A stretch of DNA of 64,000 nt, taken from positions 139,380-203,379 of the forward strand of contig QHMH01000012.1 of assembly GCA_003258795.1 (NCBI GenBank), read 5' to 3'. Each line of letters opens with the position of its first letter. Position 1 is the first letter of the stretch. The DNA is from Candidatus Melainabacteria bacterium. GTDB taxonomy: Bacteria; Cyanobacteriota; Vampirovibrionia; Gastranaerophilales; Gastranaerophilaceae. Below, piece after piece: positions 43,818 to 52,415 of the stretch. The position numbers and the translations under genes are program-made. The notes beneath the pieces were generated by a model, which saw nothing but the letters and a program-made list of their open reading frames with translations, was not told the DNA's origin and ran no database searches.

Positions 43818-44416
43818 TATTCACCCTCGCTTTCTGTTTGTGGTGGAGATATTTTCTCAAAGACTTTTGCAAGAAAAATAGCACACAAAAAGGTGAAAGA
43901 TGTTACAATAAGAGTTGGAGCAATAATTTCTGTCGGGTTTTGATATCCAGCCCCAACAAGTACGGCGATAACCGTTGCCGGAACGAGCTGAAAACTTGCA
44001 GTATTCATTCCCAAAAACATACACATAGCATTAGATGCTGTCTTTTTGTTTTTGTTATGTTCTTGCAACTCCTTCATTGCTTTCAAGCCAATTGGAGTTG
44101 CTGCATTTGTAAGTCCTAATGCATTTGCAGAAAAGTTCATTGCTATATCACCAATTGCGGCATCTTCTTCCGGAATATCAGGAAATAACCTTTTTGTAAT
44201 TGGTTTTATAAGTCTTGCGAAAAGTTCAACAAGTCCGGATTTTTCTGCAATTTTCATTATTCCAAGCCAAAAAGCCATTATACCGGCCAAAGAAAGAGCA
44301 ATTTTAACTGACTTATCTGCACCTGTGAGTATAGCGTTCACAACCTCTGACAGTCTTCCGTTTATAGCTCCAATAACTATTGATATAACTATTAAAAAAT
44401 AAAATATATAATTCAT
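43817..44416 (-). CDS. spmA: SpmA-like nucleoside-recognition (Gate) membrane protein
   Basis: About 199 residues from ATG 44416 (MNYIFYFLIV). The open frame reaches 44443 from a TTG, but a TATAAT box sits inside that extension. Signature stretches are FWLGIMKIAEKSGL, NFSANALGLTNAATPIGLKA and CMFLGMNTASFQL. It has about five membrane helices and should form a complex with the SpmB homologue, to which it is coupled. No other sporulation gene is visible. The TATAAT box is six bases before the ATG with no ribosome site, so a leaderless mRNA is predicted. Confidence 0.9.
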   Translation of the reverse strand: MNYIFYFLIVISIVIGAINGRLSEVVNAILTGADKSVKIALSLAGIMAFWLGIMKIAEKSGLVELFARLIKPITKRLFPDIPEEDAAIGDIAMNFSANALGLTNAATPIGLKAMKELQEHNKNKKTASNAMCMFLGMNTASFQLVPATVIAVLVGAGYQNPTEIIAPTLIVTSFTFLCAIFLAKVFEKISPPQTESEGE

Positions 44417-44428
44417 TTCATTATTATA
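44417..44428 (-). promoter_or_regulatory. Leaderless promoter of spmAB
   Basis: Minus strand TATAAT (44428-44423), six bases (AATGAA), then the ATG at 44416. No clear -35. Confidence 0.6.
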
Positions 44429-44528
44429 ATACAGACTTGACAAAAAGTTGTAGACATCATTACAATATTTTATTGAGGGATGATTGGGATATTTTTGAGT
44501 ACAACATATTTAACAAAATAGTGGAATT

Positions 44529-45458
44529 ATGCAACAATTTTTAAAAACGGGAACAGTAAATACAAACATCATGTCATTAACTGGGTATAGAACCTTAATT
44601 ATATATTTTTCTCTATTAGAATCACCAAAAACGATTGATGAAATTAACGATATACTATTTAATGACAAATATATTAGAGAAAAGTTTTCAGCTGATACGA
44701 TACGAAATTATATAAATTCTTTGAGAAGTGCAGGGTGTGAAATCACAAAGGCAACAAAGAGCAATGATAACAAGTTTACTCTTGTGAAAAACCCTTGTGA
44801 ATTTAAAATAAGTGAAGAACAACTTTCAGCATTAAATGAAATATTCCAAAGCTTTAAAGAAACAACAAATCTTAAAGATAGAGAAAATTTTGAGGCTTTT
44901 ATCATAAGACTTCGAGATTATGTAAAAGATAGTTATACGAAAAATTGTCTGCAAAAATTCCTTGTACTCGAGGGAATAGAAAAGCCTTTGTATTTTGAGC
45001 TTCGAAGACATTGTGAACTAAATTCTGCATTAAAAATCGTTTATAATTCTCCTGCAAGAGGGATAGAAGAATTGGAGATGACTTGTGACAAAATGGTAGT
45101 CAAATCAAAAAGGTTATATCTTTCTGGCTACAACAAAAACTATGGAGAATATTCGTCTTTATTGGTAAAACGAATTAAAAATATTAGTCCAATAATAATT
45201 AAAAATGAAAGTCCGAATGTAAAAAATAAAATGAGAATTATTTGTGAAATGTATGACAAAAATTATATTCCGCAAATAGATGAAAGAATTGTAAAACGTG
45301 AGGACGATAAAGTTATAATTGAAATTCTTAATCCAGATAAGTTCGTGGTTATTCAAAGAATACTGTTTGCTGGTGATAAGTGCAGAATTATTGAACCTAA
45401 TTTTCTTAAAGACAGACTTATAGCCATATTACAAGAAATGAGGTCTATTTATGGATAA
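44529..45458 (+). CDS. WYL-domain transcriptional regulator (first of a tandem pair)
   Basis: A 309-residue regulator with an N-terminal winged HTH (about 20-80; FSADTIRNYINSLRSAGCEI is the recognition helix region), a linker domain, and a WYL-like domain (about 165-235; KIVYNSPARG ... KSKRLYLSGYNKN, where LYL stands for WYL). A C-terminal WCX-like segment follows. WYL proteins sense nucleic acid or small ligands and often govern DNA-damage or defence genes. It overlaps the next, similar gene by eight bases, an arrangement like PafB-PafC. No clear ribosome site at the ATG; the start could be a few codons off. Confidence 0.75.
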   Translation: MQQFLKTGTVNTNIMSLTGYRTLIIYFSLLESPKTIDEINDILFNDKYIREKFSADTIRNYINSLRSAGCEITKATKSNDNKFTLVKNPCEFKISEEQLSALNEIFQSFKETTNLKDRENFEAFIIRLRDYVKDSYTKNCLQKFLVLEGIEKPLYFELRRHCELNSALKIVYNSPARGIEELEMTCDKMVVKSKRLYLSGYNKNYGEYSSLLVKRIKNISPIIIKNESPNVKNKMRIICEMYDKNYIPQIDERIVKREDDKVIIEILNPDKFVVIQRILFAGDKCRIIEPNFLKDRLIAILQEMRSIYG

Positions 45459-46335
45459 AGCAAATACATGTGAGGCAAGCTTAAGAGTATTTAGAACTTT
45501 TCTTTTATTGTTGGAAAAGGATGTAACTATTAAAGAAATTTCAGATTATTTAAAATCTGTTGATGAAGATGGTAATATTTTCACAAGAGAAGTTATTTTA
45601 AAATATCTAAATACATTAAGGATAGCCGGTATAAATATTTCAAGAAACGGTAACAGATATTCAATACTAAAGTGCCCGCCAAACAATTATTTGACCACAC
45701 AGGAAACTGAAGGCATGTTATTTTTGGATAATTATGACTATCCAAAAATGGAAACCAAAAGAATAGTTAGTGAGTTCTTGTTAAAGGTTGAAAAGAGATT
45801 TTCTCCTTTTCCACAAACGCTCAAAGATTATTATAAAGAGCCGTCGAGAGAAAATGATGAAGAAAGAAATCTAATCGAAAAATTTCAAAAATATATTGAC
45901 GAAAAACTTAAGTTGAAAATTTCTGTTAATGAAAATCAACCTATAATCGTAACACCTATAGCGATAAAATGTTATGAAAATAACATCTTTTTCAATGTTT
46001 ATTGTAGCTCAAAGGGAAGAAGTTATGACTTAAAAATAGATGAGGTAAAAATCATTGAACAACTTCCAGTGACTAATAATGGAGCTTTAATAAATTACAA
46101 TATCTTGTTTAAATTGAAAGGCAGACTCGCAAGCGGATATGTTTTAAAAAATGGTGAAAGAATAATTGAAAGCCTTGATAACGGAGAAATTATTGTATTA
46201 AACAATAAAGAGCCAGAAAATTCATTATTGAAAAGATTGATGAGATATGGAATTTTGTGTGAGGTTATTTCGCCATCAGATACAAGAAACAACATGAAAA
46301 ACTTGATACAAAATACAATAAATTTATATCAATAG
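45451..46335 (+). CDS. WYL-like transcriptional regulator (second of a tandem pair)
   Basis: A 294-residue protein with the same layout as its upstream neighbour: HTH (about 10-75; EVILKYLNTLRIAGINISR), a linker, a divergent WYL-type domain (about 150-215; ENNIFFNVYCSSKGR) and a C-terminal domain ending in helices. The two share fold but only modest identity, so this is an old duplication or a heterodimer pair. The start overlaps the preceding stop by eight bases, which ties their expression. No obvious target operon lies next to them. Confidence 0.7.
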   Translation: MDKANTCEASLRVFRTFLLLLEKDVTIKEISDYLKSVDEDGNIFTREVILKYLNTLRIAGINISRNGNRYSILKCPPNNYLTTQETEGMLFLDNYDYPKMETKRIVSEFLLKVEKRFSPFPQTLKDYYKEPSRENDEERNLIEKFQKYIDEKLKLKISVNENQPIIVTPIAIKCYENNIFFNVYCSSKGRSYDLKIDEVKIIEQLPVTNNGALINYNILFKLKGRLASGYVLKNGERIIESLDNGEIIVLNNKEPENSLLKRLMRYGILCEVISPSDTRNNMKNLIQNTINLYQ

Positions 46336-46372
46336 ATTGTAATTCAATAAAATAGCTTGTCTTTAAAAACTT

Positions 46373-46390
46373 GACCGTCGATAAACGGTC
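46373..46390 (+). repeat. Dispersed palindromic repeat, copy D (intact)
   Basis: GACCGTCGATAAACGGTC, a perfect six-base inverted repeat (GACCGT / ACGGTC) with loop CGATAA, in the space between the WYL pair and the next gene. It shares TCGATAAACGGTCAAA with copies B and C, about 30 kb away. Confidence 0.75.
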
Positions 46391-46463
46391 AAATCTTGTA
46401 ACATTTTCTTAATGTTTATCATTTCTACTAGTAAAATTTTTCCTTTATCTTTGTTAGGTTAGT

Positions 46464-47720
46464 ATGAACAATCTAAAAATAACTCCCATTGTAAATTATT
46501 CTCAAAATTACAACATCAAAAAAACAGTATCTAATCCTCAAAAGACGATTAGTGGAAATTCCTCACTCCCTATAATGTCTGGGATTTATTACAATCCGTC
46601 TTTTGGTTTAAATAACCCTCAAGCTGCTCTGTATAGGGCAAAAAATATTCAAAAACTATATGCCAAAAAAGATGTTCCATACCTTCTTCCTGATAAAGTT
46701 TGGGATAACAAAAAAATATTTGAACATCTTGCTAAGGCTGGAAAATGTTTTGACACCCTTAAGGATCAAAAAAATCTTTGTGCTCAAACACTAACAGCTG
46801 CACTATCTTTAATTTTGCCAAAAGAAATTGCTCAAAGAATTCGCATTAAAGAAATGCAAGAATTAGAAGATGATTTGAGGGCAGAAGGTTGCACAAAAGA
46901 AGAAATTCGTGAATATATGAATTGTGAAGCCATTACAGACAGTGCATTTGGAGGCGATTCAACTATATATTTGAATTTTAAAGATGGAAAAAAATCACGA
47001 ACTAATTCTCTCTATCTCAAGAGTGCATTTAAACATGAATTAAAACATGCTTTAACTGCTCAATGTACAAATATTGCTGCTTCTGATGTATACAATGATA
47101 AGATAAAAAATAACATTCAAGGGTCTTATCAAAATAATGCATTTTTTGAATTTGAAAATAGATTTGGAGTTGCGGAATCTCTTGCAAATTCAAAAATAAA
47201 CAAGAAAAATATGTTTGAAAATATTCAAGATTTTACAACAGGAGAATATTTACACTGTAAAGATTCAAAGGAACTTTACAAACATTTTGACAAAGCGTCT
47301 GACGAAATTGTAAAAGACACCAAAGAAAAAATTGCAACTGATATAATTTGTCAAAATCTTTACAGAAATTGGCTTGCAGATGGAAGATTGTTGCAAAAAC
47401 TGCAAAGAGATGGAAAACTTGTCGAAGGTGCAGAAGAAAAAGTAATAATGCATAATCCAAAAAGAGCTAATATGATAAGGAATGTTTTCGCAGAAGGCAG
47501 AAGAAGAGCTGAAACATACGATAATCAAGATTTTTGGAGAAGAATGCAACATAGTGCAAAGGATGAAAAAGAAGCCTATGTAACAAATGATGTTTATAGA
47601 GAAATTAACAGAAACAACAAACCTGTAATTTCTGAACTAACTCCTCTTGTTTATGCAGAAATGGAAAAATATTTCAAATCAAGAGCTGAAGAAGCTAAGC
47701 AGGCTGAAGGGGCAAGTTAG
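46464..47720 (+). CDS. Predicted HExxH metalloprotease of unknown family
   Basis: A 418-residue protein I cannot assign to a named family. The striking feature is FKHELKHALTAQ (H191, E192, H195), an HExxH zinc site at the start of a helix. A third ligand could be the glutamate in GVAESLAN (about 238) or in KDEKEAYVTND later in the chain. No signal peptide; the first 60 residues are Asn/Ser-rich with an FG motif (NPSFGLN), as in other unknown proteins here. The C-terminal half is helical and charged. It follows the WYL pair and a palindromic repeat. A cytoplasmic peptidase is likely but unproven. Confidence 0.6.
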   Translation: MNNLKITPIVNYSQNYNIKKTVSNPQKTISGNSSLPIMSGIYYNPSFGLNNPQAALYRAKNIQKLYAKKDVPYLLPDKVWDNKKIFEHLAKAGKCFDTLKDQKNLCAQTLTAALSLILPKEIAQRIRIKEMQELEDDLRAEGCTKEEIREYMNCEAITDSAFGGDSTIYLNFKDGKKSRTNSLYLKSAFKHELKHALTAQCTNIAASDVYNDKIKNNIQGSYQNNAFFEFENRFGVAESLANSKINKKNMFENIQDFTTGEYLHCKDSKELYKHFDKASDEIVKDTKEKIATDIICQNLYRNWLADGRLLQKLQRDGKLVEGAEEKVIMHNPKRANMIRNVFAEGRRRAETYDNQDFWRRMQHSAKDEKEAYVTNDVYREINRNNKPVISELTPLVYAEMEKYFKSRAEEAKQAEGAS

Positions 47721-47724
47721 GGTT

Positions 47725-48411
47725 TTAGTAAGTTTTGAATGGACTTTCTTCTTGTGCAAAGACTGTGCCAGATAAGAGTTGTTTTAATACACTTAGTACT
47801 GGGTATTCGCTCTCAAAATGTCCAACATCAATCAAGGCAATGTCAGATTCAACTGCTGTGTGATATTTCAAATCCCCTGTTATAAGTACATCTGCACCAT
47901 TTTGTAATGCGAGTGATGAAAATTCACTGCCACTTCCTGCACAAAATGCTAATCTTTTAAATTTATTTTTTTCTTTCGGATTTACTACACGTACGTAGGG
48001 AATGTTTAGTGCTTTTTTTATTTTAAAAATTAAGTTTTCAAGAGTTATCTCGCAATCTACTATTCTTAAAAAATCACCAACTTTTATTCTATTTTTAAAC
48101 CCCATTAACTTAATCATTGTATCTGTTGTTCCGCCGTCAGCCTTATCAAGGTTTGTGTGTGCAGAATAAATTGGAATCTGTTTGTTGAATGAAAATGGAA
48201 TAAAAAATAGCGGATGGTGAGCTAAAATCAAGTCACAATTTGAACTTTGCGCTTGCTCAATTATATCTTCCGTTACAGTTAAACAGAGCATAATTTTTTC
48301 AACTGCAAGATCACCTTTTGGTTCAATCTGCCAGCCTGAACAATCCCAAGCTTCCTGTGTTTCTAATGGTGCGAATTTTTCAATTGTTTGAATAACTTCT
48401 CTTATTTCCAT
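47725..48411 (-). CDS. Nif3-like dinuclear metal protein (DUF34)
   Basis: A 228-residue member of the NIF3/YbgI family, which binds two metal ions and whose biochemical role is still debated (a GTP cyclohydrolase I type 2-like activity has been claimed). Metal-site motifs are LILAHHPLFF, YSAHTNLDKADGG, TGDLKYH and DVGHFESE. This is the short form, without the inserted PII-like domain. It overlaps the coaBC stop by ten bases and ends the gmk-coaBC-nif3 operon. Confidence 0.92.
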   Translation of the reverse strand: MEIREVIQTIEKFAPLETQEAWDCSGWQIEPKGDLAVEKIMLCLTVTEDIIEQAQSSNCDLILAHHPLFFIPFSFNKQIPIYSAHTNLDKADGGTTDTMIKLMGFKNRIKVGDFLRIVDCEITLENLIFKIKKALNIPYVRVVNPKEKNKFKRLAFCAGSGSEFSSLALQNGADVLITGDLKYHTAVESDIALIDVGHFESEYPVLSVLKQLLSGTVFAQEESPFKTY

Positions 48412-49580
48412 ATTGTATCTACAATTCTCTGAGCGATTTCTGTTTTAAGTGCTTTTTCAAATTTTTGAATATTTCCATTTTTATTCAATAGTAAAACCTC
48501 GTTATAATCACTTGAAAATCCTGTATCTTTTCTTGAGATATCATTTGCTACAAGATAGTCACAACCTTTTTTTTCAATTTTTTCTTTTGCATTAACGAGC
48601 AAATTTTCGCTTTCTGCACAAAAACCAATTACAGTTTGATTTTCTTTTTTTTGTTTACAAATTTCTTTCAAAATATCAGGATTTTTGACGAGATTAAGGG
48701 TTATTTCATCTGCATCGGTTTTCTTTATTTTGTAATTTGAAATTTCTTTTGCTCGATAATCGGCAACGGCGGCCGCCATAAAAATACAGTCAGCATTTTT
48801 AAATTCTCTTTGAACTTGTTCAAGCATTTCTTTTGCAGAATTTATCATAATTGTTTTGTAAGGTTTGTCGACATGTACGGTAGTGATTAAAACTGTTTCT
48901 GCCCCCATTGAATGAACTATGTCTGCAAATGCAATTCCCATTTTGCCTGATGAGTAGTTGGAAATATATCTAACAGAGTCGATTTTTTCTCTTGTTCCAC
49001 CAGCTGTTATAACGAATTTTTTCCCTTTTAGCCTTTCCGCATTTTTTAGTAACTGTGTTGTTCTATCAAAAATTTTCTCGATTTTACACAATCTTCCGAC
49101 ACCAAAGCATCCGCAAGCTAAAAATCCGCTTTCCGGCTCGCAAATTGAAATTCCATGCTTTTTCAAGGTTATGATGTTCTCAACTATTGCAGGATTATTC
49201 CACATTCCTTTGTTCATCGCAGGAGCGATTACAATCGGTTTTGTGAATGCGCACGCAATCGATGTTAAAAGGTTGTCGCAAACTCCAACTGCAATTTTTG
49301 AAATTGTGTTTGCTGTTGCAGGTGCAATAACAAATATATCTGATGCATCAGCAAATGAAATATGTTCTGGATTAAATTGTTTTATGTTGAACTCATCAAC
49401 CTTAACTTCGTGCCCAGAAAGGGTTTGAAGAGTTAATCTTGTAACAAAATTTAGTGCATTTGGTGTTGCAATTACCTGAACATCTGCCCCATTTTTCTTA
49501 AACATCCTTATAAGGTTGCAAATTTTGTATGCAGAAATTCCACCAGTTATCCCAAGTAAAATCTTTTTTCCTTCAAGCAT
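48402..49580 (-). CDS. coaBC: Bifunctional phosphopantothenoylcysteine synthetase/decarboxylase
   Basis: CoaBC makes 4'-phosphopantetheine from 4'-phosphopantothenate and cysteine in two steps of coenzyme A synthesis. The 392-residue protein has the flavin decarboxylase half (GITGGISAYK, APATANTISKIA, APAMNKGMW, and the SGFLACGCFGVGR loop with the catalytic cysteine) and the CTP-dependent synthetase half (VITAGGTREKID, RYISNYSSGKMG). I use ATG 49580, behind GGAG, rather than the in-frame TTG one codon before. It overlaps gmk by eight bases. Confidence 0.96.
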   Translation of the reverse strand: MLEGKKILLGITGGISAYKICNLIRMFKKNGADVQVIATPNALNFVTRLTLQTLSGHEVKVDEFNIKQFNPEHISFADASDIFVIAPATANTISKIAVGVCDNLLTSIACAFTKPIVIAPAMNKGMWNNPAIVENIITLKKHGISICEPESGFLACGCFGVGRLCKIEKIFDRTTQLLKNAERLKGKKFVITAGGTREKIDSVRYISNYSSGKMGIAFADIVHSMGAETVLITTVHVDKPYKTIMINSAKEMLEQVQREFKNADCIFMAAAVADYRAKEISNYKIKKTDADEITLNLVKNPDILKEICKQKKENQTVIGFCAESENLLVNAKEKIEKKGCDYLVANDISRKDTGFSSDYNEVLLLNKNGNIQKFEKALKTEIAQRIVDTIWK

Positions 49581-50118
49581 CAATTATCTCCAGTAACTTA
49601 TTAACGGTATCGTCAACGGTATCATTAACAACCACATAATCAAATTTTTTTGAATTTTCTATTTCAAATTCGACAAAGTTCAATCTCTTTAATATTGCCT
49701 CTTCCGATTCGGTATTTCGTCCCCTTAAACGTTTTTCGAGTTCTTCTACTGATGGCGGTGCAATAAAAATCATAATACAATCTGGCATTTTTTCTTTAAC
49801 TTGTAGAGCACCCTGTGTGTCTATTTCAAGCAAAACATTTTTATCTTTAAGTTCATTTTCAACAACAGTTTTTTTTGTCCCATAAAAGTTTCCTGAAAAC
49901 TCTGCCCATTCCAGAAATTCCTCATTTTGAACAGATTTTTCAAAATCCTCTCGTGAAATGAAAAAGTAATTAACTCCGTTAACTTCCCCAACACGAGGCT
50001 TTCTTGTTGTGCAAGAAATTGAAAACTCAATATTATCCTGTCTTTTTAAAACTTCTTTCAAGACAGTACCTTTTCCAACGCCGGATGGACCAGAAATTAC
50101 AATAAGCTTATTTTTCAT
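49573..50118 (-). CDS. gmk: Guanylate kinase
   Basis: Gmk phosphorylates GMP to GDP. The 181-residue product starts MKNKLIVISGPSGVGKGT (P-loop GPSGVGKGT) and has the GMP-binding SCTTRKPRVGEVNGVNYFF segment and the lid region RLRGRNTESEE. The frame is open for 15 codons upstream, but the extension crosses a TATAAT box that ends six bases before the ATG at 50118, so I take that ATG and predict a leaderless mRNA. First gene of the gmk-coaBC-nif3 operon, divergent from proS. The omega subunit gene rpoZ, often next to gmk, is absent here. Confidence 0.96.
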   Translation of the reverse strand: MKNKLIVISGPSGVGKGTVLKEVLKRQDNIEFSISCTTRKPRVGEVNGVNYFFISREDFEKSVQNEEFLEWAEFSGNFYGTKKTVVENELKDKNVLLEIDTQGALQVKEKMPDCIMIFIAPPSVEELEKRLRGRNTESEEAILKRLNFVEFEIENSKKFDYVVVNDTVDDTVNKLLEIIDA

Positions 50119-50179
50119 AAAAATATTATAGAACAAAAATATTTTGTGATAAAATGAGTTCAAAAGAGGGTAGTAAATT
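50119..50179. promoter_or_regulatory. Divergent promoters of gmk (leaderless) and proS
   Basis: Minus strand: TATAAT (50130-50125), then six bases, then the gmk ATG; a weak -35 TTATCA near 50152-50147. Plus strand: extended -10 TGA-TAAAAT (50150-50155) gives a proS leader of about 18 bases carrying GAGGG. The two promoters overlap. Confidence 0.65.
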
Positions 50180-51898
50180 ATGAAAATGTCAAAACTTTTT
50201 GTCCAAACTTTGAGAGAGTTTCCTTCAGATGCAGAAGTTGTATCTCACAAACTTTTAGCAAGGGCTGGTTATATTAAAAAACTTACATCTGGAGTTTATT
50301 CTTATATGCCATTGATGTGGAGAGTTTTAAAGAAAATCGAAAATATTACACGTGAAGAAATGGATAGAGCAGGAGCTCAAGAACTTTTGATGCCATTTGT
50401 TCAACCACGTGAGTTGTGGGATGAATCTGGACGTTGGGAAGTTTATGGTCGTGAGTTGATGCGACTTAGAGATAGACACGACAGAGAAATGTGCTTAGGT
50501 CCAACACACGAAGAAATTATTACATCGGTTGCAAGAGATGTTTTGAAATCTTACAAAAATCTTCCTGTAAACTTATATCATATCCAATTAAAATTTAGAG
50601 ATGAAGTTAGACCTCGTTATGGACTTATGAGAAGTCGTGAATTCATAATGAAGGATGCTTATAGTTTTGACTTAAATGAAGAAGGCCTTGATAAAGAGTA
50701 CAAGAATATGGCACAAGCTTACACGAAAATCTTTGAAAGATGCGGGCTTGAAACAAAAGCTGTACAATCTGATTCGGGAGCTATCGGTGGTAGTGTTAGC
50801 CACGAGTTTATGGTTATAACAGACACAGATGCAGGAGAAAACGATGTTTTCTATTGCGATAAATGTGATTATGCTGCAAATTCAAATCACGCGGAATCAA
50901 GATTGGAAGATGCTGTAACTGATGGAAAATTCGAAAAAGCAGAAATCGTTGATACTCCTAATACAACGACAATTGAAGCTTTGTCTGATTATTTAAAAAT
51001 TCCTTCAACAGTTATTTTGAAAACACTTGTTTATATTGCAGATAAAAAACCTATTTTAGCTTTAATAAGAGCTGACAAGGCAGTGGAAGAAACAAAATTG
51101 ATGAACGCAGTTGGTGCTATCGATATAAGAATTGCTACTGCAGCAGAAATCGACGAGCTTCTCACCGGCAAAGGCTTCAATGCGGCTAAAGGTTTTATTG
51201 GACCAAATGGAATGGATGGAATTCCTGTTATTGCAGATGAAACAGTAAAAGATATGAAGAATTTTGTTGTTGGTATAAATCAAGCTGACAAGCATCTTGT
51301 TGGTGCAAATTTATCAGACATTAGAATCGACAAATATTGTGATATAAGACTTGTTGAAGCAGGTGAATTTTGTCCACAATGTGGTGCTCCATTGAAGGTT
51401 ACAAAGGGAATTGAGGTTGGCAACATCTTCAAACTTGGCACAAAATATTCAAAGCCAATGAATGCTGTTTACACAGATGTTGACGGAAAAACAAAACCTT
51501 ATGTTATGGGCTGTTACGGTATTGGTATAACAAGAACAGCAGCTGCTGCAGTTGAAAAACACCACGATGAACACGGTATAAAATGGCCTTTGGCAATAGC
51601 GCCTTACCATGTGGTTGTTGTCCCTGTTAACGTTAAGGATGAGTTGCAAGTTGAAACAGCACAAAAAATTTACGACAAACTTCTCGATGCCAATGTAGAA
51701 GTTGTTCTTGATGATAGAGAAGAAAGAGCTGGTGTAAAATTCAAAGATGCTGATTTAATCGGCTTCCCTTACAGAATTACAGTTGGAAAAACAATTCAAG
51801 AAGGTAATGTTGAGTTTAAAACTCGTCAAACTGGCGAAGTTACAACAATGACTCCAGATGAAGCTGTTGATAAAATTATCAACATCGTAAAGGGTTAG
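50180..51898 (+). CDS. proS: Prolyl-tRNA synthetase (bacterial type)
   Basis: A 572-residue class II synthetase of the bacterial form. It has motif 1 and 2 regions (RAGAQELLMPFVQP, RDEVRPRYGLMRSREFIMKD), an inserted YbaK-like editing domain (about 225-385) for removing alanine from tRNA-Pro, motif 3 (CYGIGITRTAAAAVEKHHDE) and the C-terminal anticodon-binding domain. GAGGG lies nine bases before the ATG. It begins a plus-strand run of genes with short gaps (a small membrane protein, HIT protein and speE). Confidence 0.97.
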   Translation: MKMSKLFVQTLREFPSDAEVVSHKLLARAGYIKKLTSGVYSYMPLMWRVLKKIENITREEMDRAGAQELLMPFVQPRELWDESGRWEVYGRELMRLRDRHDREMCLGPTHEEIITSVARDVLKSYKNLPVNLYHIQLKFRDEVRPRYGLMRSREFIMKDAYSFDLNEEGLDKEYKNMAQAYTKIFERCGLETKAVQSDSGAIGGSVSHEFMVITDTDAGENDVFYCDKCDYAANSNHAESRLEDAVTDGKFEKAEIVDTPNTTTIEALSDYLKIPSTVILKTLVYIADKKPILALIRADKAVEETKLMNAVGAIDIRIATAAEIDELLTGKGFNAAKGFIGPNGMDGIPVIADETVKDMKNFVVGINQADKHLVGANLSDIRIDKYCDIRLVEAGEFCPQCGAPLKVTKGIEVGNIFKLGTKYSKPMNAVYTDVDGKTKPYVMGCYGIGITRTAAAAVEKHHDEHGIKWPLAIAPYHVVVVPVNVKDELQVETAQKIYDKLLDANVEVVLDDREERAGVKFKDADLIGFPYRITVGKTIQEGNVEFKTRQTGEVTTMTPDEAVDKIINIVKG

Positions 51899-51901
51899 AT
51901 T

Positions 51902-52093
51902 ATGTGGCAAGTTCTACTTACTTTAATTATCATTGCGGTTTTGTTCCTCGCAAACCCGCTTAAGAATACTTCTTTTAAATCGGATAAGAAAACACAAAAT
52001 CAAGTTGAACAAAAGGTAAATGAAGTTACACAAACTGTTCAATATGCAAGAGAAGTTCAACAAAGAGAAATGGAAGGTCAAGAAAATGAGTAA
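51902..52093 (+). CDS. Small single-span membrane protein
   Basis: A 63-residue protein with one N-terminal membrane helix (about 2-18, WQVLLTLIIIAVLFLA) and a charged Gln/Glu/Lys-rich helical tail likely to form a coiled coil. It starts three bases after proS and overlaps the HIT gene start by eight bases, so it is expressed with both. No known family; the shape recalls small membrane-scaffold or TatA-like proteins, but there is no TatA signature. Confidence 0.65.
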   Translation: MWQVLLTLIIIAVLFLANPLKNTSFKSDKKTQNQVEQKVNEVTQTVQYAREVQQREMEGQENE

Positions 52094-52412
52094 TGAGTGT
52101 ATTTTTTGTAAAATCGTAAATGGTGAAATCCCTTCAAAGAAAGTTTATGAGAATGATTATGTAATAGCCTTTGATGATATAAATCCGAAGGCAAAAATTC
52201 ATACTCTTGTCGTTCCAAAAGAGCATATTGAATCTTTTAACGAACTTGAAGATGAAAAACTTATGGCTGAGATTTTAAAAGCGATAAAAGAAGTTGTAAA
52301 AATTAAAGGAATCAAGTCCTATAAGCTTCATGTAAATACAGGAAAAGAAGAAGGTCAAATTGTAATGCACCTTCACTTCCACATTTTGTCAAACACAGTT
52401 GAAAGGATTTAA
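52086..52412 (+). CDS. HIT-family nucleotide hydrolase/transferase (HinT-like)
   Basis: A 108-residue protein starting MSNECIFCKIVNGEIPSKK, with the family PKAKIHTLVVPKEH and the histidine triad HLHFHIL near the C-terminus (HxHxH). HinT-type proteins hydrolyse purine nucleoside phosphoramidates such as AMP-lysine. I take ATG 52086 behind GGAAGG; a longer frame from 52020 runs through the previous gene and is not HIT-like. The first cysteine pair fits a CxxC of zinc-binding HIT proteins. Next gene speE starts four bases later. Confidence 0.95.
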   Translation: MSNECIFCKIVNGEIPSKKVYENDYVIAFDDINPKAKIHTLVVPKEHIESFNELEDEKLMAEILKAIKEVVKIKGIKSYKLHVNTGKEEGQIVMHLHFHILSNTVERI

Positions 52413-52415
52413 ATA

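Noticed and set aside
43287..44416. spmAB as evidence for sporulation
   Set aside because: Homologues are widespread in bacteria that do not sporulate and no other sporulation gene is visible.
50119..50179. T-box or other riboswitch before proS
   Set aside because: The leader is only about 18 bases long if the extended -10 is used, too short for any known riboswitch.
52020..52085. Longer HIT protein from ATG 52020
   Set aside because: The extension overlaps the coding part of the 63-aa membrane protein in another frame; GGAAGG and the HIT consensus support ATG 52086.
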